Shown: positions 9,214 to 18,699, counted from the first letter of the stretch. The stretch is 53,243 nt of DNA from CAYILR01 sp964364175 (GCA_964364175.1 CAYILR010000030.1:1-53243); one strand, 5' to 3'. A program made the numbers and translations. Notes: a model not told the origin generated them from the sequence alone.

Positions 9214-9359
9214 TAAAATTACAAATAAATACTAATAAAAACAAATCGTTAAAGAAGGCATTTTTGCCTAATTATTGATTTTAGCCTGATTCACTTTTTC
9301 TTCTTCCAGGGCCCATGTATGCTGGATAAATATAGTTTTTTAGTGTATTAATACGTGAA

Positions 9360-10742
9360 ATGTCTAAAATCTCTTTCACCATTTTCGGAATATTTTTGTC
9401 TTTAGGGGTCTTAGGATGCCAGAACCTGGATCGCCTAGGCCTAGAAGACGTCCGTTACATCAACCCAAAAACCTATGCTTACAAAGCGTTTTGGGGACCT
9501 AATGCAATGAACCAGACCGTTGCTGGACAGGTGAAAATCGACGTTTATCCCCACCCATTGTCACTCGACCTCCTGACTGATGAAGCCCGCACAGATGTTC
9601 AAAAAATCGATCACACCCGCCTCATCCCCATCATCATCGTTCACGGCGGTGGATGGAACATAGGATCCACGTTGACCCCGCTTTTTCGCAATTGGCTGAC
9701 ACTCCTTCGCAACACGCGCTTTCGCGTCTTTTCCATCGAAACACGCATGAGCCGTTGCGATGTCTCGCTGTCCACTCTGGCCGGTCCGGAAAACAGCTGC
9801 TGGCCGTATCCGACCCCCGCAGAAGACATGCGCGACGCTGTCGCCTGGGTCAAAGGCCGTGCTGAGGCTTTTGACATTGATCCCAACCAAGTCATTCTCA
9901 TCGGCGACAGCGCAGGCGGGCACCTCACGATGCTCCATGGGTTCAAAGAAAGCCAAACTCCCTCATCCCTCATTCCCTGCCCCAAATATTTCAAGCCCGA
10001 ACAACCCATCACAACCAGTGGGCCTATCTGTGACACCCGAGTCGCAGGAGTTGCTAACTTCTACGGGCCTGTCGACTTCGAAGACATCCGAAAAAATAAA
10101 AATGAAAATTTTCATATTATAGCTGATTTATTTAACGAAACACCGGAACATCTCACCAACGTCATTGAGACTGCCCTGTCCGGAGGCTCACTCTCCAACG
10201 CAGATCGGCGGCTCTACAACAACTACCGCGATGCGGACGTGATCAATCACATCCACGGTGCGGTTCCCCAAGTTTTTTTGAGTTACACGATTGCTGACGC
10301 TTTGGTGCCTTATTCCAACTACCTCAATTTGGTGAGTCGATTGAACGCAGTCGGGCACGGGCCCAAGTTCAAATCCGAACTGAGCGATTACGCTTATCAA
10401 TCTCTGTTTCCGATCACCCTCAATACCCCTGCTCAGTACTTCCCACACTCCTATATGTGGGCCATCGGCGCACTGGGGAAAGAATTCTATTACAAGGAAC
10501 AGAATCTCAGATGGAGCGAACCTGATCCTCCCAAAGACCTAGCTCGAATGCTGAAAATCACGCGCAAGAAACAAGATCCATTGATCGAGCTCCTCCAAGG
10601 CATCGCTCATGACTCCCATCAGTACCTGGACGCGAAAGGACAACTTCATTCCATCGACAAGAATCTCCGCCAATGGATTTTCTGCGAGGCTGCCCCAGTT
10701 CGCTCCGAATGTTCCACAAAACCGAATTTTTTTGGTTTATAA
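9360..10742 (+). CDS. Alpha/beta-hydrolase esterase, lipoprotein
   Basis: A 460-residue lipoprotein of the carboxylesterase/BD-FAE-like alpha/beta-hydrolase group. The signal sequence ends in the lipobox LGVLGC (Cys20). The oxyanion motif HGGGW is near residue 96, the nucleophile elbow GDSAGG near 182, the acid Asp in SYTIADALVPYSN, and the base His in the region around PHSYMW. The substrate cannot be read from sequence. Placed ten bases before the next gene, so the two may be co-transcribed. It is longer than the usual ~300-residue core, with extra C-terminal residues containing two Cys. Confidence 0.85.
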   Translation: MSKISFTIFGIFLSLGVLGCQNLDRLGLEDVRYINPKTYAYKAFWGPNAMNQTVAGQVKIDVYPHPLSLDLLTDEARTDVQKIDHTRLIPIIIVHGGGWNIGSTLTPLFRNWLTLLRNTRFRVFSIETRMSRCDVSLSTLAGPENSCWPYPTPAEDMRDAVAWVKGRAEAFDIDPNQVILIGDSAGGHLTMLHGFKESQTPSSLIPCPKYFKPEQPITTSGPICDTRVAGVANFYGPVDFEDIRKNKNENFHIIADLFNETPEHLTNVIETALSGGSLSNADRRLYNNYRDADVINHIHGAVPQVFLSYTIADALVPYSNYLNLVSRLNAVGHGPKFKSELSDYAYQSLFPITLNTPAQYFPHSYMWAIGALGKEFYYKEQNLRWSEPDPPKDLARMLKITRKKQDPLIELLQGIAHDSHQYLDAKGQLHSIDKNLRQWIFCEAAPVRSECSTKPNFFGL

Positions 10743-10751
10743 TCTGAGTCC

Positions 10752-11318
10752 ATGAAGCACGAGCGCAAAAGCCGCTACCGGGTCAAAGAAGGCAAAGTTT
10801 GCATCGAGTTGACCCTAAAAAGCATCAAACAACTTTTCAACTCCCTCGATCCCTCTCCTTTCATTGAGCGCGACTTGGACGACAATGCGGTCGAGTATAT
10901 TTTGAGCGCAGCCATGGAACATCGCTTGCATACGCCTTTGATTCTTCGGATTTATGTGGGCGAAAAACTGGACTCAGAAACTACGCCTCAGCTCATTCGA
11001 GATTCGATACGCAATTATTTTCGATACGAATCGGACTTGGCTCAAAGCAAAATCCGGCAAGTACTGAGGCAAGGGCAGTTTTCTTTGGTTTTTGCGCTGC
11101 TGATTTTGTCCGCATGTTTGACTACCGCGCGACTGTTCTTCGCACACCCCAGCAGTTTCCTCGAAAACACGATGCGAGAAGGCTTGACCATCATGGGTTG
11201 GGTTGCCATGTGGAGACCCATCGACACGTTCTTCTACTCCTGGTGGTCCCAGGTGGAACGACGGCGTTTCCTCAATAAATTGGCTCACATCGAAGTGGAA
11301 GTCGTTTCGAATCAGTGA
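10752..11318 (+). CDS. Membrane protein of unknown function, 188 aa
   Basis: Not recognised. A soluble N-terminal part of about 100 residues (KVCIELTLKSIKQLFNSLDPSPF) is followed by two hydrophobic segments (about 113-135 and 142-162) joined by a short loop, and a basic tail. The C-terminal stop overlaps a GTG that is not the start of the next gene. Its position, ten bases after the esterase and just before the deoxyhypusine-synthase-like gene, suggests one operon. Confidence 0.75.
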   Translation: MKHERKSRYRVKEGKVCIELTLKSIKQLFNSLDPSPFIERDLDDNAVEYILSAAMEHRLHTPLILRIYVGEKLDSETTPQLIRDSIRNYFRYESDLAQSKIRQVLRQGQFSLVFALLILSACLTTARLFFAHPSSFLENTMREGLTIMGWVAMWRPIDTFFYSWWSQVERRRFLNKLAHIEVEVVSNQ

Positions 11319-11344
11319 TAAGCGGTTCCTTCAAAGGAAAAATC

Positions 11345-12373
11345 ATGACTGACACAAATTTGCCCATGCTGGAATTTATTCTCAAAAACTACAAAAACTT
11401 CAACTCGCGCGCGACTCGCGATGCGACGCTTTCGTACTGGAGCCACATCGAAAACGGCGGCAAGATGTTCTGGGCAGTGGCTGGCGCCATGTCGTCTGCG
11501 CAACTCGGCATCACACTCGCACCCGCTATCCGCGCAGGGCTGATTCACGGACTGTCGGTGACTGGAGCCAATCTTGAGGAGTCGCTTTTCCGGCTGGTCG
11601 CTCACCACAGTTACAAAGATTTTCCTGACTACCGATATTTTACTAAGGATGACGACACCCGAATCCTGGAAGAGCGCATGCGTCGCGTGACCGACACCAG
11701 CATTCCGGAAGACGAGGCATTCCGCGCAGTGGAGAAATACGTCGTCCCGATGTGGATGGATGCCACGAAGAATAAAACCCGCCGTTTTTGGCATGAGTAT
11801 TTTTACGAACTTGTTCAAAAAGTCGATTCAAAACTTTATGAGGGCAATCCCGACGAGTGTTGGTTGCTCGCAGCGGCTCGTGCAAAATTGCCGATGGTCG
11901 TTCCGGGTTGTGAAGATTCCACGTTCGGGAATATTTTCGCTTCGCATGTGAAGACCGGCGAATGTGGCGCTTCGATCGTGAAATCTGGAATCGAATACAT
12001 GGCTGATTTCTACGACCAGTACCGCGAACTTTCCTCGGGCAAGAGCGGCGTTGGATTCTTTCAAATCGGTGGCGGGATCGCAGGCGACTTCCCCATCTGC
12101 GTCGTCCCCTCGATCAAGTACGACTTGAGCGAATCCGTGAAACCCTGGGCTTATTTCTGCCAAATCTCGGATTCGACAACTTCGTACGGATCGTACTCCG
12201 GCGCGACTCCCAACGAAAAAATCACCTGGGATAAACTCACACGCGACACACCGATGTTTGTCATCGAGTCCGATGCAACAATCGTGGTTCCGCTGATGCT
12301 GAACGCGTTGCTGGAAGCTAAGCAAAATCCTGCTGCGGCTAACCGACTGATCGCCAAATACACGACGGCCTAA
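11345..12373 (+). CDS. Deoxyhypusine synthase-like protein
   Basis: A 342-residue member of the deoxyhypusine synthase fold family. In eukaryotes and archaea DHS transfers the aminobutyl group of spermidine to eIF5A; bacterial relatives are thought to make homospermidine or act on other amines. Seen here: AGAMSSAQLG and HGLSVTGANLEE at the N-terminus (NAD-binding side), QIGGGIAGDFP, and GSYSGATPNEKITWDK, which lines up with the catalytic segment SGAxPxEAxxWxK; the active-site Lys is K297. ATG 11345 has AAAGGAAAA upstream; a GTG at 11315 has no such site. There is no eIF5A gene nearby. Substrate is unresolved. Confidence 0.85.
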   Translation: MTDTNLPMLEFILKNYKNFNSRATRDATLSYWSHIENGGKMFWAVAGAMSSAQLGITLAPAIRAGLIHGLSVTGANLEESLFRLVAHHSYKDFPDYRYFTKDDDTRILEERMRRVTDTSIPEDEAFRAVEKYVVPMWMDATKNKTRRFWHEYFYELVQKVDSKLYEGNPDECWLLAAARAKLPMVVPGCEDSTFGNIFASHVKTGECGASIVKSGIEYMADFYDQYRELSSGKSGVGFFQIGGGIAGDFPICVVPSIKYDLSESVKPWAYFCQISDSTTSYGSYSGATPNEKITWDKLTRDTPMFVIESDATIVVPLMLNALLEAKQNPAAANRLIAKYTTA

Positions 12374-12504
12374 ACACATCGATTCGAGAGACAATAAGTC
12401 TGAGTTCGGGACAGAACGTCTCGCGGTTCTACGCAGAGTCATGTCCATCCCTAGCGGCAATCACTGGCATCGAATTTGCTACCTATTGATCAGGGGATAT
12501 ACCT

Positions 12505-13011
12505 ATGACTCAACCAGAACACGTCAATCAAATCATGACTCACAAACTCGTCACCGTGCAGTTGGAGGACAAGATCCAAAAAGCCTACGAGATTCTTCGT
12601 GACAGGAATATTCGGCATCTTCCTGTTCGGGATGATGCGGGTGGGATTATCGGAATCCTGAGTGATCGAGATCTTCAGCGCGCCATGAAACCACGAAAAC
12701 TAACCATCGATACGGTGATGGACGAGAGCGTGGATTTCAACCCGAATTTTAAAGTAAAGGACTTTATGAGTTGGCCGGTCAATTGCGTGGATCAGAACGT
12801 AGACATCGCAGACGCGGCATTTCGAATGGTCAGTCAAAAAATTTCCGCTCTGCTGGTGGTGGATGAGCAAAAAACCCCTCGTGGGATCGTGACCACGGAG
12901 GACATGCTCAAATTGCTGATTCGTCTTCTGGAAAAAAATCCATCCGGGGTCAAGCTATCTTTCCAAGATGTTTTCTCAGATTGGAAATGGAGCACGGGGC
13001 ATTGGGCCTAG
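12505..13011 (+). CDS. Two-CBS-domain protein
   Basis: A 168-residue protein made of two CBS motifs: residues about 8-66 (QIMTHKLVTVQLEDK, then IRHLPVRDDAGGIIGILSDRDL) and about 88-150 (DFMSWPVNCVDQ, then ALLVVDEQKTPRGIVTTEDML). A tandem CBS pair binds adenosyl ligands (AMP, ATP, NAD or SAM) and regulates a partner protein; the partner is unknown. The ribosome site AGGGGATATACCT precedes the ATG. It stands alone, 131 bases after the DHS-like gene. Confidence 0.88.
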   Translation: MTQPEHVNQIMTHKLVTVQLEDKIQKAYEILRDRNIRHLPVRDDAGGIIGILSDRDLQRAMKPRKLTIDTVMDESVDFNPNFKVKDFMSWPVNCVDQNVDIADAAFRMVSQKISALLVVDEQKTPRGIVTTEDMLKLLIRLLEKNPSGVKLSFQDVFSDWKWSTGHWA

Positions 13012-13055
13012 CACTTGCTTCTTGAACCTGGCGGATTCATAATCAGAACAGGCTT

Positions 13056-13574
13056 ATGTTGATTCGAATGTTTTTTTCACGCCCCGTGATTTTCGCTCTT
13101 CTTCTGGCGGGTTCCTCGTTGACCACTCGGCCTCTCCACGCGCAGGCCGTTGACACTTCTGACAACGGCGCATTTGGGCTGGCCGTAGGCTTGCTTTCCG
13201 GGACAGGTTTGGCCTACCGGCAAAACTGGGACAACGGAATGGGTGCGCAACTAGCTGGGTTCTTATTGGATACATCGAATTTTTTCACCGCGAACATCGG
13301 CCTCAACGCCTTCTACACCCTGCATCGTACAAAATACGTTCGCTTCTATATTCCAGCGGGTGTTTCTGCCTATCGAATCAACTATGCTCAAAAGCCCTAC
13401 AAAGACTGGACCTCACTTTTTGTGGGGGGAGGCTACGGAATGGCCTACGGGATTTCCAAGCAAATCGGAGTCGCGCTCGAATTGCCCTTGAACGTGGAAA
13501 TCCGAATGAAGGACCGCCCCAGGTACGGCGGCATTTACCCGATTCCGAGCTTGGCTCTTCTGTATTTTTTCTGA
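13056..13574 (+). CDS. Outer-membrane beta-barrel candidate, 172 aa
   Basis: A signal peptide (residues 1-30, ending LHAQA) precedes a series of short alternating amphipathic, Gly- and Tyr-rich strands (GLAVGLLSGTGLAYRQNW, LFVGGGYGMAYGIS) and a C-terminal LALLYFF ending in Phe, the usual BAM recognition ending. About eight strands would fit. No specific family is recognised. It converges with the aspartyl-protease gene. Confidence 0.7.
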   Translation: MLIRMFFSRPVIFALLLAGSSLTTRPLHAQAVDTSDNGAFGLAVGLLSGTGLAYRQNWDNGMGAQLAGFLLDTSNFFTANIGLNAFYTLHRTKYVRFYIPAGVSAYRINYAQKPYKDWTSLFVGGGYGMAYGISKQIGVALELPLNVEIRMKDRPRYGGIYPIPSLALLYFF

Positions 13575-13581
13575 GAACCGA

Positions 13582-14418
13582 TTACTCAATCGCCCAGAGC
13601 TGAGCGGGTAGATCAAAATACCATTTCTGGCTCTGCATGTGATTCAATCCGAGAATCATTTTGACCTCATCCCCAAAATAAGTTCCACGAAATGCGGAAA
13701 AATCCAGTGCGAGGACATAGGACTCGGGGAGCCGAATGCCAGCCGCTTCAATCGCAGCAGTTTTGTACATTTTCATGCGCAGGGGGATGCCAGTCACATC
13801 TCCGCCCGACACTTCGCCAACAAAGGTAAAGGCGTGGGGGAATTCCTTCACAAATTCCTGATCCACTGCCGAAAGCGAAGCACCCGTATCCCAGACTGCT
13901 CCCATCATTTGCCCAGCAACACGAATGGGAACCACCAAATGACCCGCGGGCAAAACCTTCAGTTCTTGGGCACGGATTTGAGAAGGAATCTGAACCTCGG
14001 TTTGAATTCGCCGCTCGGAGAAATCAAATACAAAACTCTCGCCTTCCAGCACATTGATTCCAACCACATCCGCAGGGACAGAATCCGCGCATCGGGACGC
14101 TAAAACTGCATTTTTTTGAAATTCACCGATCGCAAGGGAATCAATCTGAACGACGTCGCATTCTTTTGCCTTTCCTGCGGCGCCAGCAAAGTGCGTTTTT
14201 CCCACCGAGGGCAGATTTTGCGTAAACGAATTGAAACCAACAGACGTGTTGTCAGAGCCTGAATCAAAAAGGCACTGCGCCGTGAATCGATCGGAGTAAA
14301 CACAGGGCAGGTAAACCCGACCTCCACCCATCTGGTTCATCTCAACCGTAAAATAAATCGACGCCGCAAAAAGATTTGCCGAAGCCAGGAAAGCAGCCAT
14401 TAGAGCAACAAAATTCAT
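13582..14418 (-). CDS. Exported aspartyl protease with two D-[ST]-G motifs
   Basis: About 278 residues with a signal peptide (FVALMAAFLASANLFAA). It carries two catalytic-type motifs: CLFDSGSDNTSVG (first lobe) and AVWDTGASLSAVD (second lobe), about 120 residues apart. This makes a single-chain, bilobed clan AA peptidase rather than the usual single-motif bacterial retropepsin that needs to dimerise. Repeated IPLRM/VPIRVAG-type strands in both halves support internal duplication. An upstream GTG at 14427 in the same frame is an alternative start. The protein is probably periplasmic. Confidence 0.78.
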   Translation of the reverse strand: MNFVALMAAFLASANLFAASIYFTVEMNQMGGGRVYLPCVYSDRFTAQCLFDSGSDNTSVGFNSFTQNLPSVGKTHFAGAAGKAKECDVVQIDSLAIGEFQKNAVLASRCADSVPADVVGINVLEGESFVFDFSERRIQTEVQIPSQIRAQELKVLPAGHLVVPIRVAGQMMGAVWDTGASLSAVDQEFVKEFPHAFTFVGEVSGGDVTGIPLRMKMYKTAAIEAAGIRLPESYVLALDFSAFRGTYFGDEVKMILGLNHMQSQKWYFDLPAQLWAIE

Positions 14419-14494
14419 ATTTTTCACGCGATTTTATCTATCACTACAGAATAATAATTTCAATCATTTTAGATCCGATTATTTAGAAGTGGCC

Positions 14495-15182
14495 TTATTC
14501 CAACCATCGCTTCATTTTCTCTTCTCCAAAGAACTGAATTGCAGAGAGGGCGTTGTGCGCCTGACAAAGCAAGCGAAGATTGGCTAGCTCTGTTTTTCCA
14601 CCTGCGCTAAACGGTTGGATGTGGTCAATTTGGAGTTTGTGCTTTGAATGGAACCGGAATGTATCGAGACTCAGAGTTGACGCAGCGTTTAGCGGCCGGC
14701 CGAAGTTCTGAAGTGGAAATAGATTCTTCTTTCTGTGATTTTTGCATTGGATCTTTTTTCTTTAAGTATTCTTGGAGAGTGAGTTTCAGAACTTCGTTGT
14801 AACTCGATTGCCCTTTGAGTTCCTGAAAACGCTTGAGTAACTCCATCGTCTCCTCATCTGCCATCACCGTTAACTGAGTCAGTGTCTCGGTCTTCGCGTT
14901 TACTTTTTCCGGAAGAGCCTCGAGCAACTGCATGGCTCCGATTCTCTCGGAGGTTCCTGATTCCGAGTATCCTAGCTCCCTCATGCAGTATTTCCAAATC
15001 CCATCGTATCCTTTCAGCGCATAGACCCTGCGGTCTCTGACGACTTGCAAATGATATAAAAGATTCAGAGTGGCATCTTTCTCTGTCCGGGAAGCCGCCA
15101 AAGTCCGTGAGTGAATTTCCTCGGACGAAAGTCGTTTCAGAGCTGAATAGTGGTTTAGTTTTTGTGTGATTTTGTTTTCCAT
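14495..15182 (-). pseudogene. HNH endonuclease relic (internal deletion and frameshift)
   Basis: The 5' part (15182 to about 14625) encodes the N-terminal domain typical of a Bdellovibrio-type HNH protein family (LLYHLQVVRDRRVYALKGYD, LGYSESGTSERIGAMQLLEALP). It reads into SRYIPVPFK and then ends at TGA. One frame over, directly after that point, the strand encodes HKLQIDHIQPFSAGG, then ELANLRLLCQAHN and ends at 14495: this is the second half of the HNH fold with its His and Asn. The linking segment that would carry the first zinc-binding Cys pair is missing. So a deletion both removed the start of the nuclease domain and shifted the frame. The intact N-terminal product would be 185 residues with no nuclease. 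Confidence 0.82.
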
Positions 15183-15304
15183 ATTGTTCCAAAAAAGATG
15201 AAAAAACGATTCAAAATAAATATCACGAATCGACAAAAAATATCTATAAAATAGCTATTTTTAAAATAAAAAATCCGATCACTAGAGAATTCCGAACCCG
15301 GCAA

Positions 15305-17485
15305 TCACTCCGCTTCGAGCGTAAGGATTTTCTCAGCGTCACCCACCACCCAAAGGACATCCCCTGATTTTAAAACCCACTCGGAGTCGGGGTTCAGCAC
15401 ACGCTGATCTTCGCGCTCGATGCCCACGACCAGGCAACTGTATCGCTCCCGAAAACCTGCGTCTTTGATCGTGGCACCCAGCAATGCCGAGCTCTCCGGC
15501 AATCGAACGCTCTTGAGTTGATAGGATTCCAAATTCCGAAATCGCTCGCCTAGTCCCGGCGGTTTTTCGATGGCGGTTTTGACGGCCTCAATTTGCTCAT
15601 CGGTTCCGAGCACGAGCAATTCGTCTTTTGGAAAAATCTGAGTCTCAGGTCCAGGAGCGACCACGGTTTTGAGTCCACGCTGAATCGCCACAACGGTCAA
15701 TCCAAAGCGGGAACGAAACTGGGTATCGACCAGTTTTTGCCCAGAGACTTCGGAATTCGGATGCACCTTGATTCGCACCAAGTGCGCATCCCAGGGCGCC
15801 AAGCGCCTCAGAAAATCCTGGCTCGCACGAAAACTTTTGGGCCGGGTCTCGTCAAATACCGACATGAATCGTCTCTCGAACCAACGGTATGACTCCTCGA
15901 TCTGGCGGTAAAAAAACACGAACAACAAAATCAAAATCAGTCCGGTCACCGCAACTGCATAAAGAGGGGGAAAAAACTTGAGACTCAAAGCACCCACCCC
16001 GCTCACAGTCAGCAAGCGCGATAAAAACAAGGTACCAGCACCCATTTTACCGCGGCTGAAGCTGTTCCACATCGCTCCCATGAATGGAATCGACAGCAGG
16101 CACGAGACCAACCAACGCGCGAATCTCCACCCAGATTCTTGATACTGAACAAATCCATATTCAGCAGCCGCCAGGAATATCAATGACACCACGATTGCGT
16201 TGAGAATCCATTTGAAAAGAAATTTATAAAATAAACTTCGATGCAGACGATCCGCTTTGCGCTCTTGGTTCCACGAAGCATAGCGACTCAGAAAATCCTT
16301 AAGTCTCAAGGGCAATCTGCCCTCGAACCAAACGGCAAATCGATGTGAATAGCGGATCATGTAGGGAGTGGTAAACGCGGTCAGAATCGAAACTGCCACC
16401 GCAATGGGATAGAGTTTTCCATTCGAAAACCCCATGTTCAGCGCTACCCCGGCTAGAATGAAAGAAAACTCTCCCACCTGTGCAATGCCCGTTCCGACCT
16501 GGATCGAGGTCCGGAGCGTTTGCCCAAAAATCATCGCGCCCAGTGTGACAAAAACTGATTTCCCCACTACCAAAACAACCGTCATGACCGCGATGGCACG
16601 GAAGTGCTCGACCAATAATTCGGGGTCAATCAACATCCCCACTGACACGAAAAAAACTGCCGCAAAAACATCCCTCAACGGGGCCACAAGTTCTTCAATT
16701 CGATGAGATTCCGTGCTCTCAGCCAGAATCGATCCCATAATGAACGCGCCCAGTGCTGTCGAATATTGAAAATGTGCCGCCAAAACCACCATCCCCAAGC
16801 ACAATCCCAGCGAAACGATCGTGAGCACTTCATCGCTGGCAACTCGGCCCACCAGCCGAATAAAGTGAGGAATCAAGAAATACCCCAGCACAAACCAGCC
16901 ACCCACAATGAGTGCAAGTTTTCCCAACGGAACTGCGATGCTGAAAAAATCGAATCGATGGGTCAGCAAAAGCGCTGGAACCAAAACCAGCATCAGGATC
17001 GCCAGCAAATCCTCCACCACCAATATCGCCAGGATCATCTCGGCAAATCGGCGGGATTTCAGCTTGAGTTCATCCAGGGTTTTTACAACAATTGTAGTGG
17101 ATGAAACTGAGAGCATCAATCCGCCCATGATGCTTTCGGGCTTACTCCACTCCAGCCCACGACAAGTGGCGTATCCCACCAGAGCCATGGCGCTCACTTC
17201 AAAGAGCGCAGTCATCCCAGCAGAAATCCCCACACGAGCCAGTTTTCTGAAGCTGACTTCGAGTCCCAGCGAAAACATCAGAAACACAACGCCCAAGTCA
17301 GCCCAACTGCGGATATTGGGCAGGTCCGAGATCAGGCGTACCGGAACAAAGCGCGATTCCACAATCATCCCTGCCAGGACATATCCCAGCACAACAGGCT
17401 GCTTGATCCAACGAAACAGGAACGAAACCAGCCCTGCCGTAGCCAAAATGACTGCCAAATCACCGATAAGTTCAGGTAGATGCAT
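15305..17485 (-). CDS. CPA2-family cation/proton antiporter with TrkA-C domains
   Basis: 726 residues. The N-terminal ~390 residues hold about 12 membrane segments of the Na+/H+ exchanger fold; LGAFIMGSILAES and AAVFFVSVGMLID are typical of KefB/KefC-like CPA2 members. A second hydrophobic group follows at about 420-525. The C-terminus has two RCK_C/TrkA-C-like domains (IKVHPNSEVSGQKL to 650, and LPESSALLGATIKDAGF to the end), with no NAD-binding TrkA-N between them, unlike KefC. It probably exports K+ or Na+ in exchange for protons. It starts two bases after the stop of the phosphatidyltransferase-like gene, so the two are one operon. Confidence 0.88.
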   Translation of the reverse strand: MHLPELIGDLAVILATAGLVSFLFRWIKQPVVLGYVLAGMIVESRFVPVRLISDLPNIRSWADLGVVFLMFSLGLEVSFRKLARVGISAGMTALFEVSAMALVGYATCRGLEWSKPESIMGGLMLSVSSTTIVVKTLDELKLKSRRFAEMILAILVVEDLLAILMLVLVPALLLTHRFDFFSIAVPLGKLALIVGGWFVLGYFLIPHFIRLVGRVASDEVLTIVSLGLCLGMVVLAAHFQYSTALGAFIMGSILAESTESHRIEELVAPLRDVFAAVFFVSVGMLIDPELLVEHFRAIAVMTVVLVVGKSVFVTLGAMIFGQTLRTSIQVGTGIAQVGEFSFILAGVALNMGFSNGKLYPIAVAVSILTAFTTPYMIRYSHRFAVWFEGRLPLRLKDFLSRYASWNQERKADRLHRSLFYKFLFKWILNAIVVSLIFLAAAEYGFVQYQESGWRFARWLVSCLLSIPFMGAMWNSFSRGKMGAGTLFLSRLLTVSGVGALSLKFFPPLYAVAVTGLILILLFVFFYRQIEESYRWFERRFMSVFDETRPKSFRASQDFLRRLAPWDAHLVRIKVHPNSEVSGQKLVDTQFRSRFGLTVVAIQRGLKTVVAPGPETQIFPKDELLVLGTDEQIEAVKTAIEKPPGLGERFRNLESYQLKSVRLPESSALLGATIKDAGFRERYSCLVVGIEREDQRVLNPDSEWVLKSGDVLWVVGDAEKILTLEAE

Positions 17486-17487
17486 CT

Positions 17488-18354
17488 TTACTCAGTTTTA
17501 AATGCTGATTGTGCAAACAAAACAGCGGCAGCAATCGCCACCGCGCCATAAAGTAGAGTCACTCTCAACGCCGTCACATAAAACCCAGTCAGCATTCCTA
17601 AATGAAGAATAAATAAAGCATTGTCAGAACCCAATGCTGCCAACATATTCAGGAACCTTCCAAATCGATAGCCGCTCGGGTCTTCTATGATCAACCGCGT
17701 ACCCTTGACTGAATTGGGCTTTCTCATTCGGACCATAATTTGCGGCATGGCTTTCGGGGCAAGTATGCTGAGTTGGATCCAATCGATGACATAGGCCAGT
17801 TGCACTGCCCAGCTAGCTTTCCCCTCATGGATCAAACCCGAGGTTTCCAAAAGTTGCTCCACGACCTCGTCTTTTTCGGATGCCAGCGCGCTTCTAACTT
17901 TACGGCCGTAAAAATCGTGAATCCCCGCCATTGCGACCACCAAAAGCCCAATGGGAACGACGGTATTCAGTACCGGCACATCAGGATGCGCCGAAGACAG
18001 GTAAAAAGTTGAGCCGGCCATCAAACCCACAAAAGCCACGAAATTCCCGAAAATATTCAGCATTCGGCCGTTGAGGGACGAAGCTTGTTTCTCACGAGCC
18101 AGGGCGCCGTCCAAGCCATCCAAGAGCAGCCTCACCTCATACAGTACAAACGCGATGAAAAGATGCCCTTCGCTCAGGAACGAGGCTGCAATCAACGAAA
18201 TCAGTGTATGCAAAACCGTAATATGATTCGGGGTGATGGGGGTTTTCTTCAGTGGAATCAATATGCGATGGCAAATCGGATAGCGGTAAAACCGGTTCAG
18301 CGGATCTTCGGCCCGCTCCAGAAAAGAGTCCACTTTTGGCGTAGATAAACCCAT
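17488..18354 (-). CDS. CDP-alcohol phosphatidyltransferase-like, catalytic Asp pair lost
   Basis: A 288-residue polytopic membrane protein with the CDP-alcohol phosphatidyltransferase signature, which normally reads D-x2-D-G-x2-A-R-x8-G-x3-D-x3-D and binds two metal ions. Here D79, D82, G83, A86, R87 and G96 are present, but the last two aspartates are N100 and N104. The final Asp is the proposed base in characterised enzymes, so ordinary head-group transfer is doubtful. The rest of the fold (ITPNHITVLHTLISL and at least five helices) looks sound. It is encoded just before the antiporter in the same transcription unit. Confidence 0.85.
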   Translation of the reverse strand: MGLSTPKVDSFLERAEDPLNRFYRYPICHRILIPLKKTPITPNHITVLHTLISLIAASFLSEGHLFIAFVLYEVRLLLDGLDGALAREKQASSLNGRMLNIFGNFVAFVGLMAGSTFYLSSAHPDVPVLNTVVPIGLLVVAMAGIHDFYGRKVRSALASEKDEVVEQLLETSGLIHEGKASWAVQLAYVIDWIQLSILAPKAMPQIMVRMRKPNSVKGTRLIIEDPSGYRFGRFLNMLAALGSDNALFILHLGMLTGFYVTALRVTLLYGAVAIAAAVLFAQSAFKTE

Positions 18355-18572
18355 CCCTCTCAGTGTAGCGTATTTGTCTTTAATACGATTGAGATAATAT
18401 TTCTATTTGATATAAAATATTCTCTTTACACGTGGCGTTATTGAATATATATCCTCGTGACTTTCACAAGTGATGAGACTCAGCTCAGCTTCGGCTGTGC
18501 TCAGGCTCATTGGTGGGCGCTTTGCCACCCTCCCCCCATTTCCCCCGGCAGGCGCCCATCTTCTAAATCTCT

Positions 18573-18599
18573 GTTAAAAGGTGGGGACCACCCTTTAAC
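18573..18599. repeat. Palindrome copy 1 (GGTGG-type hairpin)
   Basis: GTTAAA (18573-18578) pairs with TTTAAC (18594-18599), and GGTGG (18580-18584) pairs with CCACC (18588-18592), with one A-C mismatch and a 3-base loop. It shares AAAAGGTGGGG-x-CCACCCTT with copy 2. Confidence 0.8.
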
Positions 18600-18699
18600 A
18601 GACGCAACGAATCATTTTCGATTAACTCGTTGTAAATAAAAGCTATTGTTAATTTTTTGGCTTTTTTTTTGTCTATTCAAGCGCCCTAGAATTATGGGA

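Noticed and set aside
11828..12460. 210-residue minus-strand frame
   Set aside because: It lies antisense to the DHS-like gene, which has clear family motifs; no ribosome site.
18457..18639. 60-residue frame in the intergenic region
   Set aside because: No ribosome site, no recognisable motif and overlaps the palindrome.
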